23,910 bases of DNA from positions 1 to 23,910 of the forward strand of contig CABULU010000028.1 of assembly GCA_902492505.1 (NCBI GenBank). Direction: 5' to 3'. The notes under the pieces were generated by a model that saw only the letters and a program-made list of their open reading frames with translations, was not told where the DNA came from and searched no databases. This stretch comes from an uncultured Eubacteriales bacterium. GTDB taxonomy: Bacteria; Bacillota; Clostridia; Oscillospirales; QAKW01. This document shows, in pieces, positions 23,867-23,910 of the stretch (positions are counted from its first letter, which is position 1; every line of letters starts with the position of its first letter). Made by a program: the position numbers and the translations under genes.

Positions 23867-23910
23867 CAGCCCTCACCTCCGTTTATTTGTGCGGCAACTG
23901 CCAGAGCGGC
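23866..23910 (-). CDS. rnfG: C-terminal end of the preceding rnf gene, probably rnfG (partial)
   Basis: The last 14 codons of a gene that enters from beyond the window, reading AALAVAAQINGGEG and then TGA. The Ala-rich end fits the C-terminal helix of RnfG, and rnfG normally precedes rnfE in Clostridia. The identification rests mainly on gene order. RnfG carries a covalently bound FMN. Confidence 0.6.
   Translation of the reverse strand, partial: AALAVAAQINGGEG

Overview
The gene content points to a Gram-positive, anaerobic member of the Clostridia. Evidence includes an Rnf electron-transport complex of the clostridial order, a YmfF/YmfH-type peptidase pair, the c-di-AMP phosphodiesterase GdpP beside rplI and dnaB, the tilS-hpt-ftsH cluster, AGGAGG-type ribosome binding sites and several near-consensus sigma-A promoters. 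A glycoside hydrolase with its own AraC regulator suggests a carbohydrate-degrading, perhaps gut-associated species. I saw no tRNA, rRNA, CRISPR array, insertion sequence or prophage. The window is almost wholly coding.

Layout: (1) 1-861, the 5' part of a GH2 glycosidase on the minus strand, divergent from an AraC-family regulator (955-1755). (2) A minus-strand pair, rodA and degV (3796-1782), divergent from tsaE-tsaB-rpiB (3969-5514), with back-to-back promoters between them. (3) A plus-strand housekeeping block, gdpP-rplI-dnaB-tilS-hpt-ftsH (5673-13328), closed by a bidirectional terminator at 13332-13370. (4) A tightly overlapped minus-strand operon read from 20352 to 13364: inactive M16 subunit, active M16 peptidase, lgt, folD, two related multi-membrane-span proteins of unknown function, and a GT4 glycosyltransferase. 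It has one strong promoter with a palindrome over the expected start of transcription. (5) A small divergent module (20457-21573): a degenerate polysaccharide-deacetylase-like membrane-anchored protein and a 70-residue XRE repressor. Between them lie two 17-bp operators that differ at only two central bases. (6) The end of an rnf operon, rnfG(partial)-rnfE-rnfA-rnfB, read leftward and ending in a hairpin terminator.

Most of the window is core metabolism and information processing. The less ordinary parts are the XRE/deacetylase module with its twin operators, an apparent +1 frameshift in the first codons of lgt, and the tandem uncharacterised membrane proteins, which look like catalytically degenerate relatives of the YhfC intramembrane-protease family (inference).
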